Below are positions 41,921 through 50,478 of a DNA stretch of 64,000 nt, one piece after another. A model generated the notes under the pieces. It searched no databases. It had not been told where the DNA came from and saw only the letters and a list, made by a program, of their open reading frames with translations. The DNA comes from Actinomycetospora sp. NBRC 106375. Its GTDB lineage: Bacteria > Actinomycetota > Actinomycetes > Mycobacteriales > Pseudonocardiaceae. The DNA is taken from positions 186,001 to 250,000 of the forward strand of contig NZ_BSTS01000005.1 of NCBI RefSeq assembly GCF_030269665.1. Reading direction: 5' to 3'. Position 1 is the stretch's first letter, and every line of letters starts with the position of its first letter. The position numbers were made by a program, and so were the translations under genes.

Positions 41921-42295
41921 ATGACGACGACCGAGCAGTCGACGAAAGAGACGGTGCGGCGGTTCTTCGCCGCGTTCGCGGCCGACGACGCCGCCACGTT
42001 GGAGGGGTTGGTGACGCCGGGGTTCGTGACGCACGCGCTCCCCTCGGACCTGCCCTCCGACATCACGGGGCTCACGCAGCTCGCCGCGACGATGCACGCC
42101 GGCCTGGACGACTGCCGAGTGGAGATCCACGACCTCGTGGGCGAGGGCGACCGCGTCGCCGTGCGGTTCACGGTCCGGGCCGCCCGGGACGGTGAGCCCG
42201 TGACGATGACCGGGATGGAGTTCTACCGCCTCGTCGATGGCCGAGTCGCCGAGATGTGGGGCGAGTACGACATGTCGGGGCTCGGTGACGGCTGA
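41921..42295 (+). CDS. SnoaL-like/ester cyclase family protein
   Basis: A 124-residue cone-shaped alpha+beta-barrel protein of the SnoaL/NTF2-like superfamily: ETVRRFFAAFAADDAATLEG, VTPGFVTHALPSD, VGEGDRVAVRFTVRA and MTGMEFYRLVDGRVAEMWGE. Members include polyketide cyclases, isomerases and many proteins of unknown role. It follows the LuxR regulator on the same strand and ends before hairpin B2. Substrate unknown. Confidence 0.88.
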   Translation: MTTTEQSTKETVRRFFAAFAADDAATLEGLVTPGFVTHALPSDLPSDITGLTQLAATMHAGLDDCRVEIHDLVGEGDRVAVRFTVRAARDGEPVTMTGMEFYRLVDGRVAEMWGEYDMSGLGDG

Positions 42296-42317
42296 ACGCG
42301 TCGCCCCCGGAAACACC

Positions 42318-42358
42318 AACGGCGCCCTCGCTGCTCCGGAAGCAGCGAGAGCGCCGTT
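42318..42358. terminator. Second-family hairpin, copy B2
   Basis: Arms AACGGCGCCCTCGCTGCT and AGCAGCGAGAGCGCCGTT (18 bp, one mismatch) with loop CCGGA, between the convergent SnoaL-like and pckG genes. It shares GGCGCCCTCGCTGCT with hairpin B1 at 33749. Confidence 0.8.
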
Positions 42359-42377
42359 CGTTCGTTCGCGGGCCGTC

Positions 42378-44207
42378 CTAGCCGACGCCCAGGCGCTGCT
42401 TCAGCGCCGCGAACTCGTCGCGCATCGAGGTCGGCAGCGCGTCGCCGATCTTCTCGAACCACTCCTCGATGAGCGGCACCTCCTCGCGCCACTCGTCCTG
42501 GTCGAAGCGCAGGGATGCCTCGATGTCCTCCAGCGGCTCGCTGAGGCCCTCGATGTCGATCTGGTCGGCGCTCGGGATGTGCCCGATCGGGGTCTCCGTC
42601 GCGGCCGCCTTGCCCTCGAGCCGCTGGATGATCCACTTCAGGACGCGGCTGTTCTCGCCGAACCCGGGCCACAGGAAGCGGTTGTCCTCGCCGCGTCGGA
42701 ACCAGTTGACGTAGAAGATCTTCGGCAGCTTGGTGGCGTCGGCGCTCTTGCCCACGTTCACCCAGTGCGCGAAGTAGTCGCCGACGTTGTAGCCGAGGAA
42801 GGGCAGCATCGCCATCGGGTCGCGGCGGACCTGGCCCTTGCCGCCCTTGGCGGCGGCCGTCATCTCGCTCGACATGGTGGCGCCCATGAAGGTGCCGTGC
42901 TGCCAGTCGAACGACTCCGTGACCAGCGGGATCGTCGTCTTGCGGCGGCCGCCGAACAGGATGGCCGAGATCGGCACGCCCTGCGGGTCGTCCCACTCGG
43001 GAGCGACGACGGGGCACTGCGAGATCGGCACGGTGTACCGCGAGTTGGGGTGGGCGGCCGGCTTGGCCGAGCCGGGCGTCCAGTCGTCCCCGGTCCACGC
43101 GGTGAGGTGCTGGGGGTCGCCCTCCAGGCCCTCCCACCAGACGTCGCCGTCGTCGGTGAGCGCGACGTTCGTGAACAGGGCGTTGCCGTGCTCGATCGTG
43201 CGCATCGCGTTCGGGTTGGTGTTCCAGTTGGTGCCGGGGGCCACTCCGAAGAACCCGTACTCCGGGTTCACGGCGTAGAGCCTGCCGTCGTCGCCGAAGC
43301 GCATCCAGGCGATGTCGTCACCGACCGTCTCGGCGCGCCACCCCGGGATGGTGGGCTGCAGCATCGCGAGGTTCGTCTTGCCGCACGCCGACGGGAACGC
43401 GGCCGCGACGTAGTACGCCTTCTCCTCCGGGCTGATCAGCTTGAGGATCAGCATGTGCTCGGCGAGCCAGCCCTCGTCGCGTGCCATCGCCGAGGCGATG
43501 CGCAGCGAGTAGCACTTCTTGCCCAGCAGCGCGTTGCCGCCGTACCCGGAGCCGAAGCTCCAGATCTCGCGGGTCTCCGGGAAGTGGCTGATGTACTTCG
43601 TGTCGTTGCAGGGCCACTGGACGTCCTGCTGGCCGGGCTCGAGCGGCGCGCCGATCGAGTGCAGCGCGGGGACCCATTCCGAGTCCTCCGCCTCGAGACG
43701 CTCGTTCACCGCGGGACCCATGCGGGTCATGATGTGCATCGACGTCACCACGTAGGCGCTGTCGGAGATCTCGACGCCGAGCTTCGGGTGCTCGGCGTTC
43801 ACCGGGCCCATGCAGAACGGGATGACGTACATCGTCCGGCCCCGCATGCAGCCCCGGTAGAGCTCGCGCATGGTGGCCTTCATCTCGGCCGGGTCCATCC
43901 AGTTGTTGGTGACCCCGGCGTCGGCCGGATCGACCGAGCAGATGAAGGTGCGCTCCTCGACCCGCGCGACGTCGTCGGGGTCGGAGGCGGCGTAGAAGGA
44001 GTTCGGCTTCTTGTCCGGGTCGAGCTGCACGAACGTTCCGGCCTCGACGAGCTCCGACGTGAGCCGGTTCCACTCGTCCTGGGACCCGTCACACCAGACG
44101 ACGCGGTCCGGCGTGGTGAGGTCCGCGACCTCGGCCACCCACTCGAGTACCTCGCGGCGGCTGATCGGCGGGTTCTCGAGTCCTTGGATGGTCGGAACGG
44201 CAGTCAT
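42378..44207 (-). CDS. pckG: Phosphoenolpyruvate carboxykinase (GTP)
   Basis: A 609-residue GTP-dependent enzyme that interconverts oxaloacetate and phosphoenolpyruvate, the entry to gluconeogenesis. The kinase P-loop [15 protein letters not shown] with its active Cys, the substrate region [20 protein letters not shown], the metal site [19 protein letters not shown] and [18 protein letters not shown] are all present. The length is typical for the GTP class. In the 205 bases upstream there is an 8-bp hairpin and a TAACGT hexamer that could be a -10 box. It fits with carboxylate uptake and propionyl-CoA synthesis encoded nearby. Confidence 0.97.
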   Translation of the reverse strand: MTAVPTIQGLENPPISRREVLEWVAEVADLTTPDRVVWCDGSQDEWNRLTSELVEAGTFVQLDPDKKPNSFYAASDPDDVARVEERTFICSVDPADAGVTNNWMDPAEMKATMRELYRGCMRGRTMYVIPFCMGPVNAEHPKLGVEISDSAYVVTSMHIMTRMGPAVNERLEAEDSEWVPALHSIGAPLEPGQQDVQWPCNDTKYISHFPETREIWSFGSGYGGNALLGKKCYSLRIASAMARDEGWLAEHMLILKLISPEEKAYYVAAAFPSACGKTNLAMLQPTIPGWRAETVGDDIAWMRFGDDGRLYAVNPEYGFFGVAPGTNWNTNPNAMRTIEHGNALFTNVALTDDGDVWWEGLEGDPQHLTAWTGDDWTPGSAKPAAHPNSRYTVPISQCPVVAPEWDDPQGVPISAILFGGRRKTTIPLVTESFDWQHGTFMGATMSSEMTAAAKGGKGQVRRDPMAMLPFLGYNVGDYFAHWVNVGKSADATKLPKIFYVNWFRRGEDNRFLWPGFGENSRVLKWIIQRLEGKAAATETPIGHIPSADQIDIEGLSEPLEDIEASLRFDQDEWREEVPLIEEWFEKIGDALPTSMRDEFAALKQRLGVG

Positions 44208-44292
44208 GCGTCTCCTCGGTCGGTCGTTCGCTCACTCGCCGAACACCGCGACCGCGAAGGCGGCCCCGGTCGCCTCGGGGAAAGAGGCAGCG

Positions 44293-44312
44293 GGGGCACG
44301 ACGCCGTGCCCC
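44293..44312. promoter_or_regulatory. Hairpin in the pckG leader region
   Basis: GGGGCACG / CGTGCCCC, an 8-bp perfect inverted repeat with a four-base loop, about 86 bases upstream of the pckG ATG. It lies downstream of a possible -10 (TAACGT on the minus strand, around 44336), so it would be in the untranslated leader. Confidence 0.35.
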
Positions 44313-44412
44313 TGGAGCCTCCATCGGGATGTCACGACGTTAACGAGACTTCTTCGGGAGGACACCGCCGAGCGCTGTCGGGGGACTCACTTCCACGATC
44401 AAGCTGAACGAT

Positions 44413-45324
44413 TCAGGCTCGATCGAGCAAACCCAGCGTGTCCAAGGCCTCCGGCAATACCTCGCCCAGCGCACCGGTCAGACGAACGTCGGCGGCGGCG
44501 TCGGCACGGCTGGGTCCGCTGGTCACGACCGCGACGGGCAGGTCACGCCGTGACGCGGCGTGGACGAAGCGCAGACCGGACATCACGGTGAGCGACGAGC
44601 CCAGGACCACGAGGGACCTCGCTCGCCGCACCAGATCGAAGCAGTGGTCGACCCGCGGGCGGGGGACCGACTCGCCGAAGAAGACGACGTCAGGCTTGAG
44701 CGGGCCGTCGCCGCAGGCGGGGCAGGCGGTCATCGTGAACCGGTCGAGCTCGGCGTCCGCGAGCTCGGCGTCGCCGTCGGGGTTGATCTCTCCTGCGCGG
44801 GCGTCGAAGCCGGGGTTGAGCGCGGCGAGCCGCGCCTGGACGTCGCCCCGGGGCAGGGTCACCCGGCAGCCCAGGCACGTCACGCGTCCCAGGGCACCGT
44901 GCAGCTCGACGACGTCGCGGGCCCCGGCGGCCTGGTGCAGCCCGTCGACGTTCTGGGTGATCACGTCCTGCACGAGGCCGGCGCGCTGGAGCGCGGCGAC
45001 GGCGCGGTGCCCGTCGTTCGGGCGCGCGCCCGCGATCTGGGGCCAGCCGACGTGGCTGCGTGCCCAGTACCGGTGCCGTGCGACGGGGTCGCCGACGAAC
45101 GCGTCGTAGGTCATCGGGGCGTGGCGCCGGGTCGCGCTCGTGGGGCCGCGGTAGTCGGGGATGCCGGAGTCGGTGGAGATCCCGGCGCCGGTGAGCACCA
45201 GCGCCCCGCCCTCGGCGATCAAGGTCGCGAGCGCGTTGACGTCGCCGCGGACCGGGACATCGGCCTCCCACGCGTCCTGCGGCGCCGTGTACCGCATCAC
45301 CGACCGGACCACGCTCCCCATCAT
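44413..45324 (-). CDS. NAD-dependent protein deacylase (Sir2 family)
   Basis: A 303-residue sirtuin. NAD-binding motifs: LVLTGAGISTDSGIPDYRGP, TQNVDGLHQAAGA with the catalytic His in ELHGALGRV, and LGSSLTVMSG. The zinc site is Cys-x-x-Cys (TCLGCRV) and Cys-x-x-Cys (ACPACGDG). It would remove acyl groups from lysines using NAD, for example from acyl-CoA synthetases. Two ATG codons stand in tandem at the start, and a third Met ten residues in is also possible. Its start lies next to hairpin A4. Confidence 0.93.
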   Translation of the reverse strand: MMGSVVRSVMRYTAPQDAWEADVPVRGDVNALATLIAEGGALVLTGAGISTDSGIPDYRGPTSATRRHAPMTYDAFVGDPVARHRYWARSHVGWPQIAGARPNDGHRAVAALQRAGLVQDVITQNVDGLHQAAGARDVVELHGALGRVTCLGCRVTLPRGDVQARLAALNPGFDARAGEINPDGDAELADAELDRFTMTACPACGDGPLKPDVVFFGESVPRPRVDHCFDLVRRARSLVVLGSSLTVMSGLRFVHAASRRDLPVAVVTSGPSRADAAADVRLTGALGEVLPEALDTLGLLDRA

Positions 45325-45331
45325 GCGCCCC

Positions 45332-45377
45332 TACGTGAGCGAACTTCGGGGCTATGGGCCCAGAGTTCGCTCACGTA
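45332..45377. terminator. GTGAGC-type hairpin, copy A4
   Basis: Arms TACGTGAGCGAACT and AGTTCGCTCACGTA are exactly complementary (14 bp), with an inner GGGC/GCCC stem. It follows the stop of the TldE-type gene and lies only seven bases before the sirtuin start, so it probably stops transcription from the TldD/TldE operon. Confidence 0.8.
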
Positions 45378-45379
45378 TC

Positions 45380-46798
45380 TCAGCGGCCCGGGGACACCGA
45401 GGTCATGTGGAAGTCGGGGATGCGCAGCGGGGGCATGGCGGCGCGGGTGAACCAGTCCTTCCACTCGCGCGGCAGCGTGCGCTCGGTGGTGCCGGCCTCG
45501 GTGACGCGGCGCAGGAGGTCGAGCGGCGACTCGTTGAAGCGGAAGTTGTTGACCTCGCCCACGATCTCGCCCCGCTCGACCAGGTAGACGCCGTCGCGGG
45601 TCAGGCCCGTGAGCAGCAGCGTCGCCGGGTCGACCTCGCGGATGTACCAGAGGCACGTCAGCAGCAGGCCGCGGTCGGTCGAGGCGACCATCTCCTCGAG
45701 CGTCGCCTCCTCGCCGCCGGTGAGCACGAGGTTGTCGGTGGGCGCGGCGAAGGGCGCGTCGTACTCCGCCGCCGCCGCGCGCGGGTAGGCCAGCGTCGCC
45801 ACCTCGCCGTCGCGCACCCACTCCACCCGCCCGGTGGCGGCGCCGTTGTCGAACACCGACAGCTCGTCGCCGGAGTAGGTCGTCGCGAGCACCGGGGTGT
45901 AGGCGAGGTCTCCGAAGCAGGGCGCGGCGGGGTCGCCGGCCAGGGTCAGCGGGATGCTCCCGAGCTTCTCGCCGACCCGGGTGCCGCCGACCCGCGAGAA
46001 CGCCGAGCGGCCCTCCTGCGCCGGGCGCCCGCCCATCGACCACGCCATGTAGATCATCAGGTCGGCGACTGCCGACGGCGGCAGGATCGTCTCGTGGCGG
46101 CCCGCCGGCAGGTCGATCCGCCGGGCGCCCCACGGCAGCCGGTCGCGCAGCCGCCCGACGAGCGCGGCGACGTCGACGGTGCCGACGTCGGTGGCGCCCT
46201 CGCCGCCCCACACCGAGCCGCCGGTCGCCGGGTCCTTCAGGTTGAGCTCGACGGACCCGGCCGGCTCGACCCAGCGGTGCCGCAGCCCCGTCGAGGTCCC
46301 GAGCCACGTGGTGGTGACGCGCTCCTCGCCGAACCCGAACGACGTCTCGTCGGGGCGGAAGGAGGCGCCGAGGTCCTCGGCCAGCCGGGCGAAGACGGCG
46401 GGTGAGGTCTCGCCGGCGTCGTCGGCCCAGTCCTGGTCGGCGTCCCCGGTCGGCGTGGGCAGGGGCGCGGCGTCGCGCGCGGGACCGCCCCGTCGGGCGG
46501 CCTGCACCGCACCCGAGATCGCCTCGCCGATCACCGCGTCGCCCTCGGGGCCGGCGGCGAGCGCGGTGGGCGCGGGCACCGTCGCCACGCCCGCGCCGGT
46601 GCCGCCGTGCAGCGGCACGAGCAGGATCACCGAGAGGCGCCGCTCGACGGTGTGGCCGTTGGTGGTCAGCGTGGAGTTCGCCCAGCGGACGACCGCCTCG
46701 GAGACCTCGCGGACGAGGGCGACGGCGCCCGCGTCGGGCACCTGGCGGGCGGCGATCTCCAGCGCCCGCTCCACGAGGCCCGCGCCGGGCGCGCTCAC
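45380..46798 (-). CDS. pmbA: TldE/PmbA-type metallopeptidase subunit
   Basis: A 472-residue member of the TldD/PmbA family, the non-catalytic (TldE-like) partner: it lacks the HExxxH motif present in its neighbour. Typical blocks are VVRWANSTLTTNGHTVERRL, GRHETILPPSAVADLMIYM, GGEEATLEEMVASTDRGLLL and GVYLVERGEIVGEVNNFRFN. With TldD it forms a protease that degrades unfolded peptides or trims modified peptides. The GTG start overlaps the tldD stop (GTGA). Its stop is followed directly by hairpin A4. Confidence 0.92.
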   Translation of the reverse strand: MSAPGAGLVERALEIAARQVPDAGAVALVREVSEAVVRWANSTLTTNGHTVERRLSVILLVPLHGGTGAGVATVPAPTALAAGPEGDAVIGEAISGAVQAARRGGPARDAAPLPTPTGDADQDWADDAGETSPAVFARLAEDLGASFRPDETSFGFGEERVTTTWLGTSTGLRHRWVEPAGSVELNLKDPATGGSVWGGEGATDVGTVDVAALVGRLRDRLPWGARRIDLPAGRHETILPPSAVADLMIYMAWSMGGRPAQEGRSAFSRVGGTRVGEKLGSIPLTLAGDPAAPCFGDLAYTPVLATTYSGDELSVFDNGAATGRVEWVRDGEVATLAYPRAAAAEYDAPFAAPTDNLVLTGGEEATLEEMVASTDRGLLLTCLWYIREVDPATLLLTGLTRDGVYLVERGEIVGEVNNFRFNESPLDLLRRVTEAGTTERTLPREWKDWFTRAAMPPLRIPDFHMTSVSPGR

Positions 46799-48336
46799 GA
46801 CCCGCTCCCGGTGTTGAGCACGGTCACCCCGCGCAGCAGCGCCGACGGGCAGCCGTGGCTGACCGGCGCGACCTGCCCCGGCTGCGCCTTGCCGCAGTTG
46901 AACGCCCCGCCGAGCCGCCAGGTCGAGCGCCCGCCGACCGCCTCGAGCGAGCCCCAGAAGTCGGTGGTCGTGGCCTGGTAGGCGACGTCACGGACCTGTC
47001 CGGCGAGCTTGCCGTTCCGGATGCGGTGGAAGCGCTGGCCGGTGAACTGGAAGTTGTAGCGCTGCATGTCGATCGACCAGGAGCGGTCGCCGACGATGTA
47101 GAGCCCGTCGGACACCCCGTCGATGAGCGCCGCGGTGGAGCGGTCGGTGTCCGGGTCCGGGCGCAGGGACACGTTCGCCATCCGCTGCAGGGGCACGTGC
47201 TCGGCGGAGTCGGCGTACGCGCAGCCGTTGGAGCGGTCCAGCCCCAGGCGCGGCGCGAAGGACCGGTCGACCTGGTAGCCGACGAGCACGCCGTCGCGCA
47301 CGAGGTCGAACTCCTGCGCCGCGACCCCGTCGTCGTCGTAGCCGACGCTGGCCAGCCCGTGCGGGACGGTGCGGTCGCCGGTGACGGTGAGGACGTCGCT
47401 GCCGTAGCGCAGCGTGCCGAGCTGGTCCGGCGTCGCGAAGCTCGTGCCGGCGTAGGCGGCCTCGTAGCCGATGGCCCGGTCGTACTCGGTGGCGTGCCCG
47501 ATCGACTCGTGGATCACGAGCCACAGGTTGGTGGGGTCGATGACGAGGTCGGTCGGACCGGCTTCGACGGTGGGCGCCGTGACCTTCTCGGCGAGCATCG
47601 TGGGCAGCTCCGCGAGCTCGGCGTCCCAGTCCCACCCGGTGCCCGTGAGGTACTCCCACCCGCGCCCGGCCGGCGGCGCCAGCGTGCGCAGGGTCTCGAA
47701 GCCGCCGCCGGCGCGGTCGACGGTGGTGATCGTGATGTCCGGGTCGACGCGCACCCGCTGCTGTGTGGTGCTGGTGCCCGCGGTGTCGGCGTAGAACGTC
47801 TGCTCCTTGAGCTGCACGCAGCTCGCCGCGACGTGGTCGACGCCGGTCGCGGCGAGCAGTCCGGTCGAGCGCTCGGTCAGCAGCGCGATCTTGTCGGCGA
47901 CGTCCACGGTCCAGGGGTCGACGTCGTACGGCGAGACCCACGAGACGCCGGCGTGCACGGGCTCGTCGGCGAGGGTGACCCGCTCGGTCGCGAGCGCGGC
48001 GAGGGTCCCGGCGACGTCGAGGGCCCGGCGGGCCGTGGCCGCGGCGGTCTCCGGCGTGAGGTCGACGTGCGCGGCGAAACCCCAGACGCCGTCGCGCAGC
48101 ACCCGGACCGCGAGACCGCACGTCTCCTGGTCCGCGGCGACGACGACGCGGCCGTCGCGCAGCTCGAGGTGCTGGGTGCGCAGCCGCTGCACGCGCAGGT
48201 CGGCGTGCTGGGCGCCGCCGCGGCGGGCGGCGTCGAGCGCGGCGTCCGCGAGGGCGGCCCGCGGTAGCGCGAGGAAGTCCTCGTCGACGGCGTGCCCGAC
48301 CGCGTACCCGATCGCCTGACCAGCGGGACCCCCCAT
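46795..48336 (-). CDS. tldD: TldD-type metallopeptidase, catalytic subunit
   Basis: A 513-residue zinc peptidase with the HExxxH motif HESIGHATEYDRA. Other features are LRDGRVVVAADQETCGLAVRV, GYDDDGVAAQEFDLVRDGVL, NGCAYADSAEHVPLQRMANV and the C-terminal AFNCGKAQPGQVAPVSHGCP. It acts with the TldE-type subunit encoded next. No ribosomally made peptide precursor is visible nearby, so a general peptide-clearing role is more likely than natural-product processing. The ATG at 48336 gives the usual N terminus. Confidence 0.93.
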   Translation of the reverse strand: MGGPAGQAIGYAVGHAVDEDFLALPRAALADAALDAARRGGAQHADLRVQRLRTQHLELRDGRVVVAADQETCGLAVRVLRDGVWGFAAHVDLTPETAAATARRALDVAGTLAALATERVTLADEPVHAGVSWVSPYDVDPWTVDVADKIALLTERSTGLLAATGVDHVAASCVQLKEQTFYADTAGTSTTQQRVRVDPDITITTVDRAGGGFETLRTLAPPAGRGWEYLTGTGWDWDAELAELPTMLAEKVTAPTVEAGPTDLVIDPTNLWLVIHESIGHATEYDRAIGYEAAYAGTSFATPDQLGTLRYGSDVLTVTGDRTVPHGLASVGYDDDGVAAQEFDLVRDGVLVGYQVDRSFAPRLGLDRSNGCAYADSAEHVPLQRMANVSLRPDPDTDRSTAALIDGVSDGLYIVGDRSWSIDMQRYNFQFTGQRFHRIRNGKLAGQVRDVAYQATTTDFWGSLEAVGGRSTWRLGGAFNCGKAQPGQVAPVSHGCPSALLRGVTVLNTGSGS

Positions 48337-48376
48337 GGGCGCCGAACCTACCGGTGTCGGTCGACCGGGTTGCGGA

Positions 48377-48742
48377 TCAACCGTCGCGGACCCAGCCCCC
48401 GGTGACCGGGTCGATGGTCGGCGGGGGCGGCGCCGGTCCCTCGTCCCACGGCCCTCCGTCCCCGAGCGCAGGGCCCGGCTCGGGCAGCTCCGCGGTGGTG
48501 GCCGAGCCGTCCTCGTGCACCTGTGTGAGGACGTCGACGTGGCCGTCGCCGTCGAGGTCGGTGCCGAGGACCAGCGTGTCGGGGCCGGGTACGACGGCGG
48601 TGTCGGCCCGGCCGTCGGCGTCGCTGTCGACCGTCGGGGGACCGAGCGGGTGGGCGCCGTCGGCTGCGGTGACGAGCAGCTCGGCGGGCGCGCCGGGATC
48701 GACGTGGGTATCGGGGTGCAGCCCGGGATCCAGCTCGACCAT
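48377..48742 (-). CDS. Small acidic protein with calcium-type Asp repeats (DUF6802-like)
   Basis: A 121-residue acidic protein. Two Asp-rich loops, DSDADGRADTAVV and DLDGDGHVDVLTQ, resemble the calcium-binding loops of FG-GAP/EF-hand-like repeats, separated by PGPDTLVLGT. This matches actinobacterial proteins labelled DUF6802 as far as I recall. There is a Pro-rich C terminus. No signal peptide is visible from the ATG at 48742. It lies ten bases after the downstream dynamin-like gene on the same strand. Confidence 0.7.
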   Translation of the reverse strand: MVELDPGLHPDTHVDPGAPAELLVTAADGAHPLGPPTVDSDADGRADTAVVPGPDTLVLGTDLDGDGHVDVLTQVHEDGSATTAELPEPGPALGDGGPWDEGPAPPPPTIDPVTGGWVRDG

Positions 48743-48752
48743 GTCCCGGAGG

Positions 48753-50447
48753 CTAGGTCGAGGGCGCCGCCCGCGGGTGCGGTTCGGGGACATCGATCGC
48801 GACATCGGTGCCGTCGATCCGGTCCCGCAACGCGGCCAGGCGCCGCAGGAGGGTCTCGGCGCGATCGTGTCCGTCCCGGGCCTCGGCGGCGACGCGGGCG
48901 GCGGCGCGGTCGGCCTCGGCGCGGTCCGCGCCGGCGCGGCGCAGCGCGCGGTCGGCGTCGGTGAGGGCGTCGTCGAGGTCGCGCGCCCGGTCGGCGAGCG
49001 CGGCGTCGAGCGCGAGGGTCACCTCCCGCTCGGTCGTGATCAGGGCGTCGGTGAGCACCCGGTCGAGGTCGCCGCGCACCTCGGCGAGCGCCTCGACCGA
49101 CCACTGCCGCAGGTGCGCGCGGTCCGCCGCGAGCCGCCGCGCCCGGGCCACCCACCCGGCGGCGCCGAGCCCGAGCCCCACCGACACCGGGACGAGCGCG
49201 GCGCCCAGCACCGCCGGGGCGAGCGGCACCGCGATCAGGGGCAGCAGGGCGAGGCGGGAGAGGCCGAGACCGCCCGAGGCGCCGGCGACGACGAGCAGCC
49301 GGTCCTCGGCGGGCCGGGACCGCGGCGGGGGGACGAGGGCGGGCTCGGCGGGCTCGGTGACCCGCAGCGCCGGGAGCTCCGCAGCCGGGACGAGGTCGGC
49401 CAGCGTCGCCGCGACGAGCTCCCGCAGCCGCGCGCCGAGCGCGTCGAGCACACCGGCGGCGAGGGCCTCGACCTCGCCGGCCAGCTCGCGGGGGATCGCG
49501 GCGAGCCCGGTGCGGTCGGCGTCGTCGATGCGGGCGCGCACCGCGACGCCGAGGGCGCGCACCCGCCCGGCGAGGTCGTCGGCGGCGGCCACGCGCGCGG
49601 CGGCGAGGTCGGCGCGCCACCGGGTGTGGTGGTCGCGGCGCAGCGCGGCCCGCGCGGCGTGGAGCTCGTCGCGGCGGCGGGCGAGGTCGCCGTCACCCGG
49701 GGCCCGCAGGGCCGCCCGCGTCGCCTCCGCCCGCGCGGCCACGCCGTCGAGCTCCGCGGCGAGCAGCCGCAGTGCGTTCGCCTCGGCGAGCATCCGGCGG
49801 CGCCGGGCCACGAGCCGGTGCAGCTCCCGTTGCAGGGAGGCGAGCCCCGAGCGGCGGCGCAGGGCCTCGGCGCCGTCGCGCGGCAGCTCGTCGGCGCGCC
49901 GGGCGAGCGCGGCGGCGACCGGGAACCACGGCGCCGCGGCCAGGCGGGGGACGTGCTCGGCGACCAGGGCCCGGTCGGCCTCGAGGACCGTGCGCCACCC
50001 GCGGTGGGCCTCGGTGCGGGTCAGGGCGAAGACCACGGTGTCGACGCGGCCCGCGGCGCGCCGGAGGGCGTCGAGCTCCTCGGTGCCGAGGGGGGCGGCG
50101 GCGTCGGCGAGGACGAGCGCGGCCGTCGCCCCGTCCACCGGCCAGGTCCCGGGGTCGGCGGCACGGGCCGGCAGCACGAGGTCCAGCTCCTCGAGCAGCG
50201 GGACCGGAGTGCGGTCGTGGGTGACGTGCAGCGCGCCGCCGGGACCGCGCTCGGGCACGGCGTCGAGGCCCAGGAGCGCGGCGAGCAGCTCCCCACGACC
50301 CCGCCCGGGCGCGCCGACGAGCACGACGGTCGGGCGGGCCGGGGGCGGCGGGGCGGCGGCGCGGGCGGCGGCGCCGGCGTCGAGCCGGGCGAGCAGCGTC
50401 GTCAGGTCCTCACGGGTGCGGGCGACCTGCGCCGGGACGTCCTTCAT
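48753..50447 (-). CDS. Dynamin-like protein with a degenerate GTPase site
   Basis: A 564-residue protein. The N-terminal G domain begins TVVLVGAPGRGRGELLAALL, where the P-loop Lys-Ser/Thr is replaced by Gly-Glu, so GTP binding is doubtful. Long Ala/Arg/Glu/Asp-rich helices (220-330, 450-540) form a dynamin-type stalk, and a membrane-inserting hairpin (SRLALLPLIAVPLAPAVLGA, LVPVSVGLGLGAAGWVA; about 395-435) is present. It is next to a second dynamin-like gene with an intact P-loop, as in bacterial dynamin pairs that act together at membranes. A 29-bp repeat fills the space upstream of its ATG. Confidence 0.8.
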   Translation of the reverse strand: MKDVPAQVARTREDLTTLLARLDAGAAARAAAPPPPARPTVVLVGAPGRGRGELLAALLGLDAVPERGPGGALHVTHDRTPVPLLEELDLVLPARAADPGTWPVDGATAALVLADAAAPLGTEELDALRRAAGRVDTVVFALTRTEAHRGWRTVLEADRALVAEHVPRLAAAPWFPVAAALARRADELPRDGAEALRRRSGLASLQRELHRLVARRRRMLAEANALRLLAAELDGVAARAEATRAALRAPGDGDLARRRDELHAARAALRRDHHTRWRADLAAARVAAADDLAGRVRALGVAVRARIDDADRTGLAAIPRELAGEVEALAAGVLDALGARLRELVAATLADLVPAAELPALRVTEPAEPALVPPPRSRPAEDRLLVVAGASGGLGLSRLALLPLIAVPLAPAVLGAALVPVSVGLGLGAAGWVARARRLAADRAHLRQWSVEALAEVRGDLDRVLTDALITTEREVTLALDAALADRARDLDDALTDADRALRRAGADRAEADRAAARVAAEARDGHDRAETLLRRLAALRDRIDGTDVAIDVPEPHPRAAPST

Positions 50448-50476
50448 GGGTCGAGCTCCGCTCCGCTTCGTCTCCC
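50448..50476. repeat. 29-bp interspersed repeat, intergenic copy
   Basis: On the + strand it begins GGGTCGAGCTCCGCTCCGCT and ends CGTCTCCC. It matches 59864-59892 in 28 of 29 positions. It occupies nearly the whole 31-base space between the two dynamin-like genes, touching the ATG of the second. On the gene strand it holds tandem CGGAG units. Confidence 0.75.
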
Positions 50477-50478
50477 GC

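Noticed and set aside
45380..48336. TldD/TldE as part of a ribosomal peptide natural-product cluster
   Set aside because: No short precursor peptide, cyclase or leader-recognition gene lies nearby, and TldD/TldE pairs are widespread housekeeping proteases.
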